A DNA stretch of 64,000 bases, from assembly GCA_026982705.1 (NCBI GenBank), contig JALSGP010000012.1, forward strand, positions 169,127-233,126, read 5' to 3'. The stretch is from Alphaproteobacteria bacterium (GTDB lineage: Bacteria > Pseudomonadota > Alphaproteobacteria > Geminicoccales > Geminicoccaceae). Numbering within the stretch: the first letter of the stretch is position 1; every line of letters starts with the position of its first letter. The position numbers were made by a program, and so were the translations under genes. Under the pieces are notes generated by a model, which had not been told where the DNA came from, did not search any database, and saw only the letters and a list, made by a program, of their open reading frames with translations. Of this stretch, positions 19,208-26,804 are shown piece by piece.

Positions 19208-19402
19208 ATGGAATGCAACGTGGGGACCGTCGACCGGACGGTCCGGATCGTGGTCGGGCTGGTGCTGATCTCGCTGGTGTTCTGGGGACCGCAGACCAAC
19301 TGGGGCTGGATCGGTCTCGTCCCGCTGGTCACCGGCATCGTCGGCTGGTGCCCGGCCTATCGGCTGATGGACCTCGACACCTGCCGGCGCGAGGCGGGCT
19401 GA
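19208..19402 (+). CDS. DUF2892 small membrane protein (YgaP-like)
   Basis: The 64-residue protein begins MECNVGTVDRTVRIVVG, the usual opening of DUF2892 proteins, and has two hydrophobic segments (about 13-28 and 33-48) ending in CPAYRLMDLDTC. In some bacteria this domain is fused to rhodanese sulfurtransferases; here it stands alone. GGGAGG lies seven bases before the ATG. The three cysteines near the N-terminus and after segment 2 are typical of the family. The function is not established. Confidence 0.82.
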   Translation: MECNVGTVDRTVRIVVGLVLISLVFWGPQTNWGWIGLVPLVTGIVGWCPAYRLMDLDTCRREAG

Positions 19403-19410
19403 GGGATCGC

Positions 19411-20268
19411 TCATCGCCCCTCCGCTTCCTGGCCGAGCAGGACCGCCCCTTCGAGGGCGAGGCGGGCATCCTCGCCCACCACCCACACCGGCACCTCGTC
19501 CCCGGCGGGGGCGCCCAGCCACACCCTGAGCGGTCGGCCGACGAAGAGGGGCGTGCGGTTGCGGAAGCGGAAGCCGGCGATGCGCCCGGCGCCGTGGGTT
19601 TCGGCCGCCAGCGCGAGGGCCCAGGTGGCGAGCAGCGGGCCGTGCACCACCAGGTCCGGATAGCCCTCCACCTCGCGGGCGTAGCGCCGGTCGTAGTGGA
19701 TGCGATGGGCGTTCCAGGTGAGGGCGGAGTAGCGGAACAGCAGCACCTCGTCGGGCCGGTGGACGGTCTCGCGCACCGGCGGGAGCGGCGGCGTGAAGGG
19801 CGGCGGCTCCGCCGGCAGCGGCCGCGGCTCCCGGTAGACGATGTCCTGCTCTTCCACGAGGAGGAGGCCCGCCTCGTCCTCGATGCGGTGCTCGACGGTG
19901 ACGAAGACCAGCCGCCCGCTCCGTCCCCGCTTCACCCGGGCGTCGCGGACGGTGGAGACGCGCACCGCCCGTGTGCCGAGGCGAAGCGGCCGCACGAAGC
20001 GCAGCCGCCCGCCCGCCCACATGCGCCTCACCCCCTCCAGCGCCGGCAGGAAGAGGCCCAGCCGCTCGTGACCGTCGGGGCCGGTGTCACGGGCCCGCAG
20101 CGGCGCGTGGAACCAGAGATGATGCCAGCAGAGGGGAACGGGATCGCCGGGCGCGAGCGGGCGCTCGAGGTCGAGGGCGGCGGCGAAGGCACGGGCCGGG
20201 AAGGGGTCGAGCACCGCCTCGATCCTGCGGGTGCGGCCGATGCAGGCGGCGAGATCGCCGTCGCTCAT
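19411..20268 (-). CDS. Hot-dog-fold acyl-CoA/acyl-ACP dehydratase (HTD2 / mesaconyl-C4-CoA hydratase type)
   Basis: The 285-residue protein has two hot-dog halves. The N-terminal half contains WHHLWFHAPL and GLFLPALEGVRRMWAGGRL; the C-terminal half contains NAHRIHYDRRYA followed by YPDLVVHGPLLATW, the hydratase-2-like active-site helix and loop. This matches FAS1-type dehydratase-domain proteins, including mesaconyl-C4-CoA and itaconyl-CoA hydratases. The ATG overlaps the stop of metZ (ATGA), so they share a transcript. A link to acyl-CoA catabolism is likely, but the exact substrate is not visible. Confidence 0.78.
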   Translation of the reverse strand: MSDGDLAACIGRTRRIEAVLDPFPARAFAAALDLERPLAPGDPVPLCWHHLWFHAPLRARDTGPDGHERLGLFLPALEGVRRMWAGGRLRFVRPLRLGTRAVRVSTVRDARVKRGRSGRLVFVTVEHRIEDEAGLLLVEEQDIVYREPRPLPAEPPPFTPPLPPVRETVHRPDEVLLFRYSALTWNAHRIHYDRRYAREVEGYPDLVVHGPLLATWALALAAETHGAGRIAGFRFRNRTPLFVGRPLRVWLGAPAGDEVPVWVVGEDARLALEGAVLLGQEAEGR

Positions 20269-21437
20269 CGCAGGGCCTCCTCCAGATCCTCCCGCAGATC
20301 CTCCGGATCCTCCAGCCCCACCGACAGGCGGATCAGGTCGTCGGTGATGCCGAGGCGCACCCGTTCCTCCGGTGGCAGCCGCCGGTGGGTGGTGGTGGCG
20401 GGATGGGTGGCGAGGCTGCGGGCATCCCCGAGGTTGTTGGAGATGCGGAACAGCCGCAGCCGGTCGAGCACGGCGAAGGCGCGCGCCTTGCCGCCGCCGG
20501 TGCGGAAGGCGAGGATCGGTCCCGGCGCCTCCATCTGGCGGCGGGCCAGCGCATGGCCCGGATGACAGGGCAGCCCCGGATAGAGCACCGCCGTCACCCG
20601 CGGATGGTCGGCGAGGAAGCGGGCGAGAGCGCCCGCCGTCTCCGTCGCCTGGCGCACCCGGAGCTCCAGCGTCTCCAGTCCCTTGAGGAGCACCCAGGCG
20701 TTGAAGGGGGAGAGGGACGGCCCGGTGTGGCGCAGCCACGGGGTCAGCACGTCGCGGCGGAAGGCCTCGGAACAGCAGATCACGCCGCCGAGGCAGCGGC
20801 CCTGGCCGTCGATGTGCTTGGTGGCGGAATAGACCACCACGTCGGCGCCCAGCCGCAGCGGGTGCTGGAGCACGGGCGTGGCCAGCACGTTGTCCACCAC
20901 CACCAGCGCCCCGGTCCGACGGGCGAGATGGGCGACGGCGCGGATGTCCACGAGCTCGAGGGTCGGATTGCCGGGTGTCTCGAACAGCACGAGGCGGGCC
21001 GGGCGTTCCAGCGCCCGCGCCCAGGCCTCCACGTCGCCACCGTCCACGAAGTCGGTGCGCACGCCGAAGCGCGGCAGCAGCTCCGTGAGCAGCTCGCGGG
21101 TGGAGCCGAAGAGCAGGCGCGAGGCGACGACGCGGTCGCCGGCGCGGAGGGTGGCGAAGAGCACGGCGGTGAGGGCGGCCATGCCGGAGGCGGTGGCGGC
21201 CGCCTCCTCGCTGCCCTCGAGGGCGGCCATGCGCCGCTCGAACATGCGCACGGTGGGATTGCCGAGGCGCGAATAGGTGTAGCCCTCGGCGCGAGCGGCG
21301 AAGCGGGCCTCCGCCGTCTCGGCCCGATCGTAGACGAAGCCCGAGGTGAGGGCGAGCACCTCGGAGGTCTCGCCCCAGGGGGTGCGCTCGGTCCCCGCAT
21401 GGACGAGGCGCGTCCGCCGCCGCCAGTTCCGGCTCAT
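20265..21437 (-). CDS. metZ: O-succinylhomoserine sulfhydrylase (MetZ), Cys/Met-metabolism PLP enzyme
   Basis: This PLP enzyme makes homocysteine directly from an activated homoserine and sulfide. The 390 residues show SRLGNPTVRMFERRMAALEG, the PLP phosphate-binding SGMAAL, FETPGNPTLELVDI, VVDNVLATPVLQHPL, and the Schiff-base Lys in YSATKHIDGQGR, then ISNNLGDARSLATHPATTTH near the end. The SATKHIDGQGR context favours MetZ over cystathionine gamma-lyase or beta-lyase. GGAGGAGG lies just before the ATG. Its stop side couples to the dehydratase gene; upstream lie trmB and metK on the same strand, so a methionine/SAM cluster is plausible. Confidence 0.9.
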   Translation of the reverse strand: MSRNWRRRTRLVHAGTERTPWGETSEVLALTSGFVYDRAETAEARFAARAEGYTYSRLGNPTVRMFERRMAALEGSEEAAATASGMAALTAVLFATLRAGDRVVASRLLFGSTRELLTELLPRFGVRTDFVDGGDVEAWARALERPARLVLFETPGNPTLELVDIRAVAHLARRTGALVVVDNVLATPVLQHPLRLGADVVVYSATKHIDGQGRCLGGVICCSEAFRRDVLTPWLRHTGPSLSPFNAWVLLKGLETLELRVRQATETAGALARFLADHPRVTAVLYPGLPCHPGHALARRQMEAPGPILAFRTGGGKARAFAVLDRLRLFRISNNLGDARSLATHPATTTHRRLPPEERVRLGITDDLIRLSVGLEDPEDLREDLEEALR

Positions 21438-22207
21438 GGACCCTCCTCCGCCCTCGCGCCCTCCGCCCGCCGCCGGAAGCGCAGGAACACGGGCCGCCGT
21501 CCCTGGCGCCGGGCCTTGGCCTCGTAGCGGGTCTCCGGCCAGTCGGCGGGCCGCTCGCGCCAGTCGCGGGCGCGTTCGGCGAGCCATGCCAGCCGCGGCT
21601 CGGCGAGGGCCGCCTCCAGCATCCAGCGCGCGTAGCCCGGATCGTCGGTGGCCAGCCGGAGCTCGCCGCCGGGAGCCAGCAGGCGGGCGAACTCGGCCAC
21701 CGTCACCCGGTTGACGATGCGGCGCTTGTGGTGGCGCTTCTTGGGCCAGGGGTCCGGGAACAGCACGTGGATGCGGAGGAAGCTCGCATCCGGCAGACGC
21801 GGCAGCAGGAGACGGGCGTCGTCGACGACGACGCGGACGTTGTCGAGGCCGGCCTCCTCGAGGGCCGCCAGCAGCTTGGCCACGCCGCCCAGATAGGGCT
21901 CGACGCCGACGTAGCCGCGCTCGGGATGCTGGGCCGCCTGCCACACCAGATGTTCGCCGCCGCCGAAACCGATCTCCAGTTCGAAGGCCTCGCGTCCGGG
22001 AAAGAGGGCCCGGGGATCGATCCGCGCCCGGCGGGGATCGTCCAGGTCCAGGCGCAGGGCCGGCAGCCGCTCCTCCAGGAGACGCCGGCGCCGCGGCCGC
22101 AGGCGCGGACCGATGCGGCGTCCGTAGATCAGCCGGCGGGGACGGATCTCAGGCGAGGCGTCGGAGCTCGTCGACGAGATCGGTGCGCTCCCAGGAGAAG
22201 CCGCCAT
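21434..22207 (-). CDS. trmB: tRNA (guanine-46-N7) methyltransferase TrmB
   Basis: TrmB methylates G46 in the variable loop of tRNA. The core shows [13 protein letters not shown] at the start of the conserved part, [11 protein letters not shown] for SAM binding, GVEPYLGG, the signature [19 protein letters not shown], and [12 protein letters not shown]. Only one ordinary start codon is available in frame upstream of the conserved region, the ATG at 22207, which lies 59 bases inside the 3' end of metK. A start nearer 22147 would need an ATC codon. Its end overlaps the metZ start by four bases. Function is secure; the first 20 residues are not. Confidence 0.88.
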   Translation of the reverse strand: MAASPGSAPISSTSSDASPEIRPRRLIYGRRIGPRLRPRRRRLLEERLPALRLDLDDPRRARIDPRALFPGREAFELEIGFGGGEHLVWQAAQHPERGYVGVEPYLGGVAKLLAALEEAGLDNVRVVVDDARLLLPRLPDASFLRIHVLFPDPWPKKRHHKRRIVNRVTVAEFARLLAPGGELRLATDDPGYARWMLEAALAEPRLAWLAERARDWRERPADWPETRYEAKARRQGRRPVFLRFRRRAEGARAEEGP

Positions 22208-23312
22208 CGGGTTCCGGATCCCGTCCGAAGTGGCCGTAGGCCGCGGTGCGGGCGTAGATGGGCCGGTTGAGGCCGAGCCGCTCGCGGATGTTGCGCGGGG
22301 TGAGGTCGAGGTCGTGGAAATATTCCACAAGACGCCGTTCGTCGATCTCGCCGGTGCCCATGAGGTCCACGTAGATGGAGAGCGGCTTGGCCACGCCGAT
22401 GGCGTAGGCGAGCTGGATCAGGCACCGGCGGGCGAGGCCGGCGGCGACGACGTTCTTGGCGAGCCAGCGGGCGGCATAGGCGGCGGAGCGGTCCACCTTG
22501 GTGGGATCCTTGCCGGAGAAGGCGCCGCCGCCGTGGGGTGCGGCACCGCCGTAGGTGTCGACGATGATCTTGCGGCCGGTGAGCCCGGCGTCGCCCACCG
22601 GGCCGCCCACCACGAAGCGGCCGGTGGGATTCACGTAGAACTCCTCCTCCGGGCACATCCAGCCCTCGGGCAGCACCCGCAGCACGTGGCGGCGGACGAT
22701 GTCGCGCACCGCCGCCTGGCTCACCTCCGCCCGGTGCTGGGTGGAGACGACGACGGAGGTGCAGCCCATGGGCCGGCCCTGGACGTAGCGCAGGCTCACC
22801 TGGCTCTTGGCGTCGGGACCGAGTTCCGGATGCTCGCCCGCCCGCCGCGCCTCGGCGAGGCTCCTGAGGATGCGGTGGGCGTAGTAGATGGGCGCCGGCA
22901 TCAACGCCGGCGTCTCGTCGCAGGCATAGCCGAACATCATGCCCTGGTCGCCCGCGCCCTCGTCCTTGTCCTCGCGGGCATCCACGCCCATGGCGATGTC
23001 GGGCGACTGTTCGTGGAGATAGACGTCGATGCGCAGCGTGCGCCAGTCGAAGCCGGGCTGGCTGTAACCGATCTCGCGCACGGTGTCGCGGGCGAGACAG
23101 CGGATGTGGTCGTGGGTGATGGTCTCGGGACCACGCACCTCGCCGGCGATCACCAGCCGGTCGGTGGTGGCGAGGGTCTCGCAGGCCACCCGCGAATGGG
23201 GATAGGCCCGCAGATAGGCGTCCACCACCTCGTCGGAGACGCGGTCGCATACCTTGTCCGGGTGTCCCTCGGACACCGACTCGCTGGTGAAGACGTACTC
23301 GTCCAGCGCCAT
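22149..23312 (-). CDS. metK: S-adenosylmethionine synthetase MetK
   Basis: MetK makes SAM from methionine and ATP. The 387-residue sequence has the ATP motif [13 protein letters not shown] near residue 12, [14 protein letters not shown], and the P-loop-like [16 protein letters not shown], with GHFGRD near the C-terminus. Length is normal. The ATG is preceded by GGGTGGGG. A leader of about 75 bases lies between a probable promoter and the start; I see no recognisable SAM riboswitch in it. metK leads trmB and metZ on the same strand. Confidence 0.97.
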   Translation of the reverse strand: MALDEYVFTSESVSEGHPDKVCDRVSDEVVDAYLRAYPHSRVACETLATTDRLVIAGEVRGPETITHDHIRCLARDTVREIGYSQPGFDWRTLRIDVYLHEQSPDIAMGVDAREDKDEGAGDQGMMFGYACDETPALMPAPIYYAHRILRSLAEARRAGEHPELGPDAKSQVSLRYVQGRPMGCTSVVVSTQHRAEVSQAAVRDIVRRHVLRVLPEGWMCPEEEFYVNPTGRFVVGGPVGDAGLTGRKIIVDTYGGAAPHGGGAFSGKDPTKVDRSAAYAARWLAKNVVAAGLARRCLIQLAYAIGVAKPLSIYVDLMGTGEIDERRLVEYFHDLDLTPRNIRERLGLNRPIYARTAAYGHFGRDPEPDGGFSWERTDLVDELRRLA

Positions 23313-23392
23313 CGCCCCACCCGTTCGCTGCACCGGAAGAAGAACTGGTCCGAAGATGCGACGGCCCGCCGCCGCCCCGCCCGGCCCCGCGC

Positions 23393-23422
23393 TCATAAAG
23401 GGCAGAGGTCGGGGACGGTCAA
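23393..23422 (-). promoter_or_regulatory. Probable promoter of metK
   Basis: On the minus strand TTGACC (23422-23417) is followed after 18 bases by TTATGA (23398-23393), placing the start of transcription near 23386. The hexamers are close in form to those downstream of parB. Confidence 0.5.
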
Positions 23423-23515
23423 GGTGCGGCGGGCGCATCCCGGCCCCCTCGCCGCGGGCTGGATTCGTGGCGGCGGCGGGCGTAACGGGAAGGCGCACCG
23501 GCGAGGGAGGGCGTC

Positions 23516-24166
23516 GTGCGGCGACTCCACGGTTACTGGCGCAGTTCCGCATCCTATCGGGTGCGCATCGTCCTCGAGCTCAAGGGGTTGGCCTACGAAT
23601 ACGTGGCCGTCGACCTGCGCGGCGGCGGCCACCGGAGCCCCGACTATCTGCGGCGCAATCCCCAGGGGCTCGTGCCCTGGTACGAGGAGGACGGCGTCGG
23701 GCTCGCCCAGTCGCTGGCCATCTGCGAGTATCTGGAGGAGCGCCATCCCCGGCCGCCGCTGCTCCCCGCCGATCCGGTCGCGCGGGCGCGGGTGCGGGCC
23801 GTCTGCGATCTCGTCGCCTGCGAGATCCACCCCCTCAACAATCTGCGCGTGCTGGAACACCTGCGCCACGGGCTGGGGCTCGACGAAACGGCCGTGCACG
23901 CCTGGTACCGCCACTGGATCCGCGCGGGCCTCGACATGCTCGAGCGCGAACTGGCGGGGACGGCCGGCCGCTTCTGCTTCGGCGATGCCCCCACCCTCGC
24001 CGACGCCTTCCTGATCCCGCAGCTCTACAACGCCCGCCGCTACGGGGTGGATCCGGATCCCTGGCCCACCCTCGCCCGGGTGGAACGCAACTGTCTGGAA
24101 CTGTCCGCCTTCGCCCGGGCGCGGCCGGAGGCTCAGCCGGACGCGCCCGCCGGCGGGGCGCCGTGA
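23516..24166 (+). CDS. maiA: Zeta-class glutathione transferase, maleylacetoacetate isomerase family
   Basis: The 216-residue protein carries the zeta-class signature SSASYRVRI near residue 10, with the catalytic Ser pair, and [25 protein letters not shown] and the C-terminal-domain motif [20 protein letters not shown]. The family isomerises maleylacetoacetate in tyrosine breakdown. No fumarylacetoacetase or homogentisate dioxygenase gene is next to it, so the substrate is inferred. The GTG start follows GAGGGAGG by five bases. It is divergent from metK, with 203 bases between. Confidence 0.85.
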   Translation: MRRLHGYWRSSASYRVRIVLELKGLAYEYVAVDLRGGGHRSPDYLRRNPQGLVPWYEEDGVGLAQSLAICEYLEERHPRPPLLPADPVARARVRAVCDLVACEIHPLNNLRVLEHLRHGLGLDETAVHAWYRHWIRAGLDMLERELAGTAGRFCFGDAPTLADAFLIPQLYNARRYGVDPDPWPTLARVERNCLELSAFARARPEAQPDAPAGGAP

Positions 24167-24522
24167 GTGGCGAGGCGCCTCACCCGCGCATAGAGGGCCG
24201 CCGCCTCGGCGAGGGCCGCCCGCAGTGCCGGTGAGGCGGCCGCGGGCGGCGGCGGCGGATCCCGGAGCGGCAGGAGACGCTGGCGGTCGTCGGCGGGATC
24301 GGCCGGGAGCTCGCCCGTCTCCACGGCGCGGCGGGCCAGCAGCCAGGCGACGGTGGCGGCGAGACGGGCGGTGGCATCGAGCACCGCGCCGTGCCAGGCG
24401 AGCACCGTCACGGGATCGCCCGCGGGCGCGCCGGCGGTGGCCGCCCGCAGCCGCGCCCCCGTCGTCGCCGCCTCCCGCAGCAGCGCCACCGTCACGCTCG
24501 CCGTGGTCGCCGGTACGTCCAT
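24133..24522 (-). CDS. DUF1465 family protein (RcdA-like)
   Basis: The 129-residue helical protein resembles the DUF1465 family, which includes RcdA, an adaptor helping ClpXP remove the cell-cycle regulator CtrA in Caulobacter. The best match by eye is the central helix ARLAATVAWLLARRAVETGE and the C-terminal LAEAAALYARVRRLA. Overall conservation looks weak and the N-terminal helix is Ala-rich, so the call is tentative. The ATG at 24522 is chosen because GGGAGG lies six bases upstream. The 3' end overlaps the convergent maiA by 34 bases. Confidence 0.6.
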   Translation of the reverse strand: MDVPATTASVTVALLREAATTGARLRAATAGAPAGDPVTVLAWHGAVLDATARLAATVAWLLARRAVETGELPADPADDRQRLLPLRDPPPPPAAASPALRAALAEAAALYARVRRLATHGAPPAGASG

Positions 24523-24612
24523 GGCGTTCCTCCCGCGATCCCCCATCCCGTTCATCCGGCGTCCCCGCGCACGGGGCAAGGGGCGGGTGATCGCGGGCGT
24601 ATCGGGGTGAGT

Positions 24613-25467
24613 TCAGGCGGCCGGAGCGACGGCGAGACGCTCGCGCTCCGCCAGGAGAGTCTCCAGCAGACCGCGACAGCTCGCCGCCAGGATCCCGAGG
24701 CCGCCATGGGGCTCGAGGCGGGTCTCGTCCAGGAAGAGCGCCCGCCGGAACTCGAGCTGGAGGGCGTGGATGCCGCGCTCCGGCCGGCCGTAGTGCGCGG
24801 TGACGAAGCCACCGGCGAAGGGCGTGTTGCGGGCGACCCGGAGGCCGCGGCCGGCGAAATGGTCGAAGGCGGTGCGGGAGAGGGCGGGATGGGCGCTGCG
24901 GGCGAAGCGGTCGCCGATGCAGACGTCCACGATTCGCCCGCCCTCGCCGGCCGCGGAGGTGGGCATGGAGTGGACGTCCAACAGCAGCACCGTGCCGAAA
25001 CGCTCGGTCAGAAGGCGCAGACGCCGCTGCAGCTCGCGGTGGTAGGGCTCCCAGTAGCGGGCGAGACGGCGGACGAACTCGGCGGTGGACAGGGGCGTGC
25101 GCACGAGGGCGGCGCTGCCGGCGCGGGTGGGGACCACGCCGAGACCGGCGCGGGCGCGGGCGGTGAGGCGGGGGCGCAGGCCCACGGGCAGCGCCTCCAC
25201 CGCATCGGGCGCCATCTCGCAGGGATCGCGGTTGAGATCGGCACAGACCCGCCGGAAGCGCGCCACCAGCACGGTGACGCCGAGGGCGGGGGCGTCGGCG
25301 AAGAGACGATGGACCGGTCCGTCGTCGAGGGCGGCCACGGTGGCGGAATCGGCCCGAAGCGTCGCCGCCACCTCCGCCGGTAGGAGGGTGCCGCTGTGGG
25401 GCGCGGAGATCAGCACCGGTGCCGGTGGTCCGTCCGGCTCCAGGATCTCGTAGGCGGCGTCGTCCAT
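24613..25467 (-). CDS. N-formylglutamate amidohydrolase family protein
   Basis: The 284-residue protein matches the HutG-type N-formylglutamate amidohydrolase family: YEILEP, VLISAPHSGTLLP near residue 20, CADLNRDPCEM, RYWEPYHRELQRRL, the metal-site-like LLLDVHSMPT, VCIGDRFA and HALQLEFRRALFLDE. In histidine breakdown such enzymes yield glutamate and formate, but no hut genes are adjacent, and many relatives act on other formyl- or acyl-amino acids. The ATG at 25467 has GGAG three bases upstream; an ATG at 25482 is an alternative. Confidence 0.83.
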   Translation of the reverse strand: MDDAAYEILEPDGPPAPVLISAPHSGTLLPAEVAATLRADSATVAALDDGPVHRLFADAPALGVTVLVARFRRVCADLNRDPCEMAPDAVEALPVGLRPRLTARARAGLGVVPTRAGSAALVRTPLSTAEFVRRLARYWEPYHRELQRRLRLLTERFGTVLLLDVHSMPTSAAGEGGRIVDVCIGDRFARSAHPALSRTAFDHFAGRGLRVARNTPFAGGFVTAHYGRPERGIHALQLEFRRALFLDETRLEPHGGLGILAASCRGLLETLLAERERLAVAPAA

Positions 25468-25537
25468 GCGCTCCGTCCGCATCGCCACGGCGTCCACATG
25501 ACCACAAGCGCCGGCACCACACAACCGGGCGCCGGTG

Positions 25538-25556
25538 CCATGCGTCCGACGCATGG
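25538..25556. promoter_or_regulatory. Perfect 19-bp palindrome upstream of small-RNA candidate 1
   Basis: CCATGCGTC and GACGCATGG flank a single central C, a perfect inverted repeat centred at 25547. The centre lies 53 bases before the putative -10 of the first RNA candidate, about -65 from its start, where class I activators often bind. A degenerate copy sits at the same distance before the second candidate. Confidence 0.5.
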
Positions 25557-25576
25557 CGGCTTCCCGCCCGGCGCGG

Positions 25577-25605
25577 CTTGCCCGGGCTTCACCGGATCCC
25601 ATTTT
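25577..25605 (+). promoter_or_regulatory. Putative promoter of small-RNA candidate 1
   Basis: CTTGCCC (from 25577) and CATTTT (25600-25605) are separated by 16-17 bases and place a start near 25612. The -10 region aligns base for base with TATATT of the second copy, just before the shared sequence GTGCG. Confidence 0.45.
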
Positions 25606-25610
25606 GTGCG

Positions 25611-25709
25611 TCGCAGCAAGCCCGGTGCAGCGCCGGGACTGCGGCGAGTTTCCCTTCCCTCCCTGACCGATGGTGGACTTCGGCGGCTCTCCGGAGCCGC
25701 CGCTTTTTT
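25611..25709 (+). ncRNA. Candidate trans-acting small RNA, copy 1 of a tandem pair
   Basis: About 99 bases run from a putative start to a textbook terminator. In order there are GCAGCAAG, a hairpin CCCGG/CCGGG (25621-25625 with 25633-25637), a 35-base block (25640-25674) containing CCCTTCCCTCCCTG, and the terminator. The block differs from copy 2 at one base, and the terminator stem is identical, whereas the first hairpin has different bases but still pairs. The CU-rich single-stranded block could pair with Shine-Dalgarno sequences, as in AbcR- or CcsR-type RNAs of Alphaproteobacteria, some of which also occur in tandem. No protein frame explains the conservation. Homology to a named family is not shown. 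Confidence 0.7.
25681..25709 (+). terminator. Rho-independent terminator of small-RNA candidate 1
   Basis: CGGCGGCTC (25681-25689) pairs perfectly with GAGCCGCCG (25694-25702) across a TCCG loop, followed by C and six T residues (25704-25709). Confidence 0.9.
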
Positions 25710-25724
25710 CGCCCGGGCCCCATC

Positions 25725-25741
25725 CATGCACGGAACGCATG
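25725..25741. promoter_or_regulatory. Degenerate palindrome upstream of small-RNA candidate 2
   Basis: CATGC (25725-25729) and GCATG (25737-25741) form an inverted repeat centred at 25733, 52 bases before the -10 of the second RNA candidate. The outer half-site bases match the perfect palindrome at 25538-25556, and the spacing to the promoter is within one base of the first copy. Confidence 0.4.
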
Positions 25742-25762
25742 CTAGGTCTTCGCCGGATGCGG

Positions 25763-25790
25763 TTCTCGACCGGCCCGCGACGCGTATATT
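25763..25790 (+). promoter_or_regulatory. Putative promoter of small-RNA candidate 2
   Basis: A good -10, TATATT (25785-25790), is preceded after 16 bases by the poor -35 TTCTCG (25763-25768). A weak -35 with an upstream inverted repeat suggests dependence on an activator. Confidence 0.5.
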
Positions 25791-25795
25791 GTGCG

Positions 25796-25897
25796 ATGCA
25801 GCAAGGGCCGGTTCCCGGCCGATTGCGGCGAGTTTCCCTTCCCTCCCTGGCCGATGGTCAAGGAATTCGGCGGCTCTCCGGAGCCGCCGCTTTTTTT
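25796..25897 (+). ncRNA. Candidate trans-acting small RNA, copy 2 of a tandem pair
   Basis: About 102 bases with the same layout as the copy 185 bases upstream: GCAGCAAG, a hairpin GGCCGG-TTC-CCGGCC (25806-25820), the 35-base block (25824-25858) with CCCTTCCCTCCCTG, a short variable spacer and an identical terminator. The first hairpin has a different sequence from that of copy 1 but the same form, a compensatory pattern expected of a structured RNA and not of coding sequence. The 3' end lies seven bases from the 3' end of the convergent HAD gene. Confidence 0.72.
25868..25897 (+). terminator. Rho-independent terminator of small-RNA candidate 2
   Basis: CGGCGGCTC (25868-25876), TCCG loop, GAGCCGCCG (25881-25889), then C and seven T residues (25891-25897). 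The stem and loop are identical to the terminator of the first copy. Confidence 0.92.
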
Positions 25898-25903
25898 CCG
25901 GCC

Positions 25904-26797
25904 TCAGGGCGCGAAGCGGCGCAGCAGCCAACGCGGCCGGGCGCCGAAGCGAAGGGCCAGCTCCGCCACCTCCGCGGCGAGGGCGGCGCCGTCGAGATCC
26001 GGCGGGAAGCGGGTGCGATGGATGCCCTCCAGCACGAAGACGGCGTCGAGACCGGCGCGCACCGCCCCCACCACGTCGTGTTCGTACGAATCGCCCACCG
26101 CCACCGTCCGCGCGGGTGCGATCCCGGCGAGTCGGCGCAGGGCCTCACGGTAGATCCAGGGATGGGGCTTGCCGGTGTGGACCACGCGTCCGCCCATGCG
26201 GACATAGGCCTCGGCGACGGCGCCCGGGGCCAGGATCAGCCGGTCGCCCTGGGGCGCCACCCGGTCGGGATTGGCGCACACCGCCCAGAGGCGCCGGCGG
26301 GCGGCGCGCTCGAGCAGCGGCCGATAGGAGTCGAGGTCGCGCGCGGGACTGTCGACCCCGGAGAGAAAGACGAAGTCGGCCGCATCGGGATCGTCCACCA
26401 GCTCCAGATCCAGCCCCTCCACCACCTCGACATCGCCGAAGCGGGTGAGGAGCAGGCAGCGGCGGCCGAGGTGGGAGAAGGGCGGCACCCGGCGTTCCCG
26501 CAGCAGCCGCCAGGCCACCTCGCCCGAGGTGACCACGGCGTCGAACAGGCGCGGGTCCAGGCCCATGCCGGCGAGATGGCGCAGGCTGTGGGCCACCCGG
26601 CGCCCGGAATTGGAGAGCAGGACCACCCGGCGGCCGGCCGCGCGCAATCGCTCCAGGGCCGCCCCCGCCTCCGGGAAGAGGCGCTCGCCGTCGTGGATCA
26701 CGCCCCACTGGTCGAGGAGCCAGCCGTCGTAGCGGGAGAGGAGCGGCGCGATGCCCGCGAGGAGGCGGGGGACGGCGGCGGTGCCGGGGGCCGTCAT
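25904..26797 (-). CDS. HAD-superfamily (subclass IIA, NagD-like) phosphatase
   Basis: The 297-residue protein has the HAD motifs in order: motif I as YDGWLLDQWGVIHDGE (the nucleophile Asp is in LLDQWG), motif II LLSNSGRR, the conserved HTGKPHPWIY with motif III Lys, and motif IV AVGDSYEHDVVGA. It fits the TIGR01459-like group of NagD relatives found in Alphaproteobacteria; the substrate is a small phosphorylated metabolite not identifiable here. The ATG at 26797 lies seven bases beyond the stop of the upstream Mrp gene, so the two are co-transcribed. Confidence 0.85.
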   Translation of the reverse strand: MTAPGTAAVPRLLAGIAPLLSRYDGWLLDQWGVIHDGERLFPEAGAALERLRAAGRRVVLLSNSGRRVAHSLRHLAGMGLDPRLFDAVVTSGEVAWRLLRERRVPPFSHLGRRCLLLTRFGDVEVVEGLDLELVDDPDAADFVFLSGVDSPARDLDSYRPLLERAARRRLWAVCANPDRVAPQGDRLILAPGAVAEAYVRMGGRVVHTGKPHPWIYREALRRLAGIAPARTVAVGDSYEHDVVGAVRAGLDAVFVLEGIHRTRFPPDLDGAALAAEVAELALRFGARPRWLLRRFAP

Positions 26798-26804
26798 GGC
26801 CCCC

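Noticed and set aside
23313..23392. SAM or SAH riboswitch in the metK leader
   Set aside because: The leader has GC-rich stretches but no recognisable conserved core of the known classes.
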